From an uncultured Actinomycetes bacterium (GTDB taxonomy: Bacteria; Actinomycetota; Thermoleophilia; Solirubrobacterales; Solirubrobacteraceae): 27,103 nucleotides of DNA. The notes below the pieces were generated by a model that saw only the letters and a program-made list of their open reading frames with translations, was not told the DNA's origin and did no database searches. The stretch spans positions 1-27,103 of the forward strand of contig CALAQT010000328.1 in NCBI GenBank assembly GCA_937888775.1, in the 5' to 3' direction. Position numbers and translations under genes: made by a program. Positions 23,319 through 27,103 of this stretch are shown piece after piece (positions within the stretch are counted from its first letter, which is position 1; each line of letters starts with the position of its first letter).

Positions 23319-24638
23319 ATGCCCCCGCGTGAACGACTGACCGAGATGCTGGTGGGGGTCGGGTTCGCGGCGGCCGTGCCGCGCTCTGGTTCATCGACCC
23401 GCCGCACGCGTTCACTCTCGCTCCGGCCGTGCTGTGCCTGGCGGTATTGGTGCTGGCCACGCGTGTGCGCTTCGATACCCCGTTCGGGTTCACCGTCGCG
23501 ACCCAGTTGGCTTTCGTCCCGTTGTTGTTTGCGATGCCGGTCGCGATCGTCCCGATCGCGGTCGTTGCGGCCTTGACGATCGCCCGGCTGCCTGAGGTGC
23601 TGGCCGGGAAGGGCCGGCCTAGCCGGCTGGTGAAGGAGTCGGCAACTCATGGTTCGCGATTGGCCCGGTGGCGGTGTTCGCGCTGGCCAACGTTGCGCCA
23701 GCCGCGGCCGGTCCGGTGCTTCTGATCGGCGCACTCGTGGCTCAATTTGCCGTCGACTTCGTCGTCTCAACGCTGCGTTACTGGATCGAACGAGCGGCGA
23801 CCTTCACAGCCCAGCTCCGCGAAACATGGGTCTACGCCATCGACGCGGGACTCTCGGGCATCGCGCTGATTGTGGCGGAAGACGTTCACCGGACTCCGGT
23901 CGCGGCGCTTGCGCCGCTTCCGCTGGTGGCGCTGCTGGCGGTGTTCGCCCGCGAGCGCCACGAGCGCATCGCGGGCCTGCTCGAGCTCAACAACGCCTAC
24001 CGCGGAACCGCACTTGTTCTGGGTGACGTAGTCGAGGCCGACGATGGCTACACCGGTGAGCACTGCAAGGGTGTCGTCCAGCTCGCGCTCGCACTCGGCG
24101 AGAAGCTCGGACTCGACGCCGAGCAGCGGCGGAACCTGGAATTCGGGGCTCTGCTGCACGACGTCGGCAAGATCGCGATCCCCAATGCGATCATCAACAA
24201 GCCCGGCAAGCTTGACTCCGCGAGTGGAAGATCATCAAGACCCACACCGTTGAGGGTCAGAAGATGCTTGACCGAGTCGGCGGCTTCATGCACAACGTCG
24301 GCCTGATCGTCCGCTCCCACCACGAACGCTGGGACGGCCGAGGCTACCCGGACGGCCTCGCCGGCGAGGCCATTCCCCTTGAAGCGCGAATCATCACCTG
24401 CTGTGACTCGTGGAACGCGATGCGCACCCACCGCTCGTACCGCAAAGCGCTATCTCACGAGGTAGCCCTCGCCGAACTTGAAGCCAACGCCGGCGACCAA
24501 TTCGACCCTCGCATCGTCGCCGCTTTCCTGCAAATCATCGAAGCCGCGTCGAGCGCTCAGGAGTCACGCGGACCCATCAGCGTGCAGCCGCGGACGGCAC
24601 CGCAAAGCCAGGCCCATCTCGGGGTATCAGTGCCCTGA
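23319..24638 (+). CDS. HD-GYP domain membrane protein (c-di-GMP phosphodiesterase-like), three frame breaks
   Basis: Four consecutive frame segments give one coherent protein: MPPRERLTEMLVGVGFAAA; then ALWFIDPPHAFTLAPAVLCL and onward to LVKES; then NSWFAIGPVAVFALANVAP and onward to NKPGKLDS; then EWKIIKTHTVEGQKMLDRVG to the end. Breaks lie at about 23366-23380, 23633-23641 and 24218-24222, each repaired by one base, giving 440 residues. The N-terminal half has about six membrane helices (MASE-like). The C-terminal half is an HD domain with HDVGKIAIP, HHERWDGRGYP and CCDSWNAMR intact, so a c-di-GMP hydrolase if expressed. A c-di-GMP synthase/hydrolase gene follows 0.5 kb downstream. Confidence 0.72.
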
Positions 24639-24676
24639 CCAGATCGCGAATTCCACAACGACGTCGAGCCGCAAGC

Positions 24677-25012
24677 GTGGAGACATCGCGCGGGATGGAG
24701 TTGCGCGTGGCGGACCGGGAGGCGGCGCGGGTCCGCGACCTGGTCAGATCCCATAACAGGTTGCATGAGCTGATCGCACGGGACGCTCCGATCGGGGACG
24801 TGCTCGGCGAGCTGGTGGAGGGCATCGAGCGCTACGAGCCCTCGGTGATGCCCAGCGTGGTCCTACTCGATCGGGAGTCAAGCACGCTGCATCCGATGGC
24901 GACGTGCTGGGAACTTTTGCACTGTATGGGCCGCGACCGCTCCTTCCGCTTCCTGAACACACCCGCACCCGGCGCCGAGGCGCTCTTCGTGGAGCCGTGC
25001 GGGTGTCGCTAA
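24677..25012 (+). pseudogene. GAF-domain protein fragment with internal deletion
   Basis: The N-terminus RDLVRSHNRLHELIARDAPI then GDVLGELVEGIERYEPSVMP and SVVLLDRESSTLHP matches the start of GAF sensor domains seen in actinobacterial signalling proteins. After LHP, at about 24893-24900, the frame is lost. The neighbouring frame reads GDVLGTFALYGPRPLLPLPE, the last strand of a GAF domain. The middle, roughly 70-80 codons, is missing. The ATG at 24695 is an alternative start to the GTG at 24677. It cannot fold as a complete GAF domain. Confidence 0.6.
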
Positions 25013-25142
25013 GCCTTCGGGGGTTTCGAGCCGATGGATGGGTCATGTACGTTTTCGGCTGCGAGCGTGGTCACGGCTAATGTGCCCTCTTGTCAAGGGT
25101 CCGCGTGTACCGGGCCATGCCCCAGGTGAAGTGGATCCGGTC

Positions 25143-27103
25143 GTGGAGACGCTAGCTGAACCCGGCGCCGCCGACGGAGGTCCGACGCTGGACGTCTCGG
25201 TTCTGCGCGCGGTGATTGCCATGCAGCACGAGCTCGCGGCCGTGGGCCTCGACCTCAAGGCGGTCATGCAGCGCATCGCGGACCGAACGCGCGAGCTGAC
25301 GGCAGGCACCTCGGCCGCGGTTCGGCTACTCGACGGCGATGCCCTGGTCTGCGGCGCGACGAGCGGTGCGCCCGAGATCCAGCGACCGCACCGCCTTCCG
25401 ATCGGGAACAACCTCTCGGGCCACGCGATGCGCAGCGGCCGCTCCCTGCTCTGCCTGGACACCGAGACCGACGAGCGAGTCGACTCCGCGCTGTCGCGAA
25501 GTCGCGGCGTTCGCTCAATCATCGCGGTCCCGCTGCTGCACGGCGGGAAAGCCGTCGGCCTTCTGCTGTTGTACGGCGATGAGGCCGGTGCGTTCGGCGA
25601 GCGCGATGTAACCATGATGGAGCTGCTGTCCGTCGTCCTCTCAGCCGCGATGGCGCACGCCGCGGAATTCGAAGCGAAGCGAGACCAGGTCGAGGCGCTG
25701 GCTCGCTTTGAGGCCACCTTCGCGGGCGCGCAGGTAGGGATGCTGTTGATGGACCTGGACGGCAAGATCATCGACTCCAACCCCGCTATCCAGGAGCTGC
25801 TCGGTCACAGCCACGGCGAGCTTGTGGGGCGCCGGACCTCGGAGTTCGTGCACCCGGACGATCGCCACGAGGCTCGGGCGGCCTACGTGCGGATGATTGC
25901 CGACGGCGAGAGTTCGCTCCGCATGCAGCACCGCTTCGTGGGCCGCGACGGCGAGGTCCTATGGGTCGACGCCTCCGCCTCGCTCGTGCGGGACTCGGAC
26001 GGGCACAAGAGCTTCGCCGTCGGCATGATGCAGGACATCACCCAGCGCAAGGAGGCCGAGGCGGCGCTGCTCTCCCAGTCCGCTCTCAACGAGCACCAGG
26101 CGCTGCACGACGCACTGACCGGGCTCGCGAACCGCACGCTGCTCCGCAACCGCATCGACCACGCGGTCAAGGCCAGGCGCCGCACCGACGCTCGCGCCGC
26201 CGTGCTGGTGATGGACCTCGATGGCTTCAAGGAGATCAATGACTCGCTGGGTCACGCCGCGGGCGACGAGCTGCTCGTCGAACTCGGCCGCCGCCTGAAG
26301 GCGGCACTGCGCACCTCCGATACCGTGGCCCGCCTGGGCGGCGACGAGTTCGGGGTGCTGCTGCCGCAGGCGAGCGTCCCCGATGACGTGCTGCGCGCAG
26401 TCGAGCGGATGCAGGGGGCGATCGAGACCCCCATTACGCTCCAGGGCCTGTCGCTGTCCCTGGAGGCCTCGATCGGCATCGCGCTGTATCCCGATGACGG
26501 CAAGGACGTCGAGACACTGCTCCGGTGCGCTGACGGGGCGATGTACCACGCCAAAGCGGAGAAGTCGGGCTGGGCGTTCTACCAGAGCAGCCACGTCCGG
26601 CAGGACACCGTGCGGCTGACGCTGATGGGTGACCTGCGCCGCGCGCTCGACCAGCATGAGCTCGTCCTTTACTACCAGCCCAAGGCTGTCCTCGCCGACG
26701 GCGAGGTCCACGCGGTGGAGGCACTGCTGCGCTGGAACCACCCTGTCCGCGGCCTCGTGCCACCCGACGACTTCATCCCAATGGTCCAGCAGACGGGCCT
26801 GATCAAGCCGCTGACGCTCTACGTGATCGACGAGGCGTTGCGACAGTGCCGGTCGTGGCAGGACGACGGATTGCGGCTGGCGATCGCGGTTAACCTCTCC
26901 GCCCGCAACCTCGTGGACGCCGAGTTCCCGACGCAGGTGGCGGGGTTGCTCGAGCGCTGGAACGTCGAGCCCGCCCTGCTCGAGTTTGAGATCACCGAGT
27001 CGGCCATGCTCGCCGACCCGACGCGCACCAAGCTGATCCTCGAGCACCTGTCGGCAATGGGCATCCGGCTCTCGATCGACGACTTCGGCACCGGGTACTC
27101 CTC
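25143..27103 (+). CDS. GAF-PAS-GGDEF-EAL protein (c-di-GMP synthesis/hydrolysis), 3' partial
   Basis: The frame runs off the window end. Counting from GTG 25143 (ATG 25080 and GTG 25131 are other in-frame choices), 653 residues are visible. They form a GAF domain (about 20-180, with FGERDVTMMELLSVVLSAAM), a PAS domain (about 190-315, with NPAIQELLGHSHGELVG and DGEVLWVDASASLVRD), a GGDEF domain (about 335-495) and the front of an EAL domain. The catalytic GGDEF is intact at 399-403. An inhibitory RxxD site (RTSD) stands five residues before it. The EAL motif is at 526-528, and DDFGTGYSS near 646 is also intact. Both activities are therefore possible. No membrane helix is seen, so it is probably a cytoplasmic sensor of an unknown small ligand or redox state. 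Confidence 0.9.
   Translation, partial: METLAEPGAADGGPTLDVSVLRAVIAMQHELAAVGLDLKAVMQRIADRTRELTAGTSAAVRLLDGDALVCGATSGAPEIQRPHRLPIGNNLSGHAMRSGRSLLCLDTETDERVDSALSRSRGVRSIIAVPLLHGGKAVGLLLLYGDEAGAFGERDVTMMELLSVVLSAAMAHAAEFEAKRDQVEALARFEATFAGAQVGMLLMDLDGKIIDSNPAIQELLGHSHGELVGRRTSEFVHPDDRHEARAAYVRMIADGESSLRMQHRFVGRDGEVLWVDASASLVRDSDGHKSFAVGMMQDITQRKEAEAALLSQSALNEHQALHDALTGLANRTLLRNRIDHAVKARRRTDARAAVLVMDLDGFKEINDSLGHAAGDELLVELGRRLKAALRTSDTVARLGGDEFGVLLPQASVPDDVLRAVERMQGAIETPITLQGLSLSLEASIGIALYPDDGKDVETLLRCADGAMYHAKAEKSGWAFYQSSHVRQDTVRLTLMGDLRRALDQHELVLYYQPKAVLADGEVHAVEALLRWNHPVRGLVPPDDFIPMVQQTGLIKPLTLYVIDEALRQCRSWQDDGLRLAIAVNLSARNLVDAEFPTQVAGLLERWNVEPALLEFEITESAMLADPTRTKLILEHLSAMGIRLSIDDFGTGYS

Overview
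The window is about two-thirds G+C, with long antisense shadow frames and genes packed with ATGA/GTGA overlaps. The gene families (zinc-ribbon/SPOR-like membrane protein, MprAB-like two-component pair, DUF2630, DUF4097, DUF1275, a PLP/CBS-domain cystathionine beta-synthase) suggest a chromosomal segment of a high-GC actinomycete, most likely class Thermoleophilia (Solirubrobacterales). That placement is inferred from protein-family recall, not from a marker gene.

Layout. 1-2.7 kb: a coupled trio of two zinc-ribbon proteins and a phosphoesterase-like membrane-anchored protein that lacks expected metal ligands; it converges on a small lipoprotein (2.7-3.3 kb). 3.4-6.1 kb: a DHA2 drug/metabolite exporter and a metal-dependent decarboxylase-type amidohydrolase, probably one operon. 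6.3-10.6 kb: a sulfur/amino-acid block in which an Lrp/AsnC regulator and a class I aminotransferase are divergent from cystathionine beta-synthase and a cystathionine gamma-synthase/lyase; the last gene ends in a roughly 61-bp tandem duplication. 10.7-15.4 kb (all minus strand): an OmpR-type response regulator, its histidine kinase, a PMT/ArnT-like glycosyltransferase and a one-helix small protein. 15.7-17.4 kb: a ribbon-helix-helix protein behind a striking operator array, a DUF4097 beta-repeat protein, and the internally deleted remnant of a DrrA-type ABC ATPase. 17.7-20.0 kb: 1-Cys peroxiredoxin, DUF2630 protein, DUF1275 membrane protein. 20.3-25.1 kb: an accessory, decayed zone with a secreted protein of an unnamed family, an insertion sequence whose transposase frame carries an amber stop, an HD-GYP gene and a deleted GAF gene. 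25.1 kb to the end: a GAF-PAS-GGDEF-EAL protein running off the window.

The most interesting system is at 15.7-17.4 kb. Five copies or half-copies of a near-palindrome (ATGGTGCCAT or its complement) occur in two clusters with exact 11-bp spacing inside each. The second cluster lies over a near-consensus promoter (TTGACA, 17 bp, CATAAT). That promoter drives a gene whose C-terminus is a DNA-binding ribbon-helix-helix domain, so cooperative autorepression is the natural reading. The predicted transcription start coincides with the start of coding homology, and the codon there is ATA rather than ATG. The exporter that usually accompanies such modules has been deleted down to a stub.

A second, technical message: six frame breaks in four otherwise well-conserved genes (phosphoesterase, glycosyltransferase, secreted protein, HD-GYP) are all consistent with one missing base, mostly beside G/C runs. 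This looks more like consensus-sequence error than biology and should be settled before these genes are called pseudogenes.
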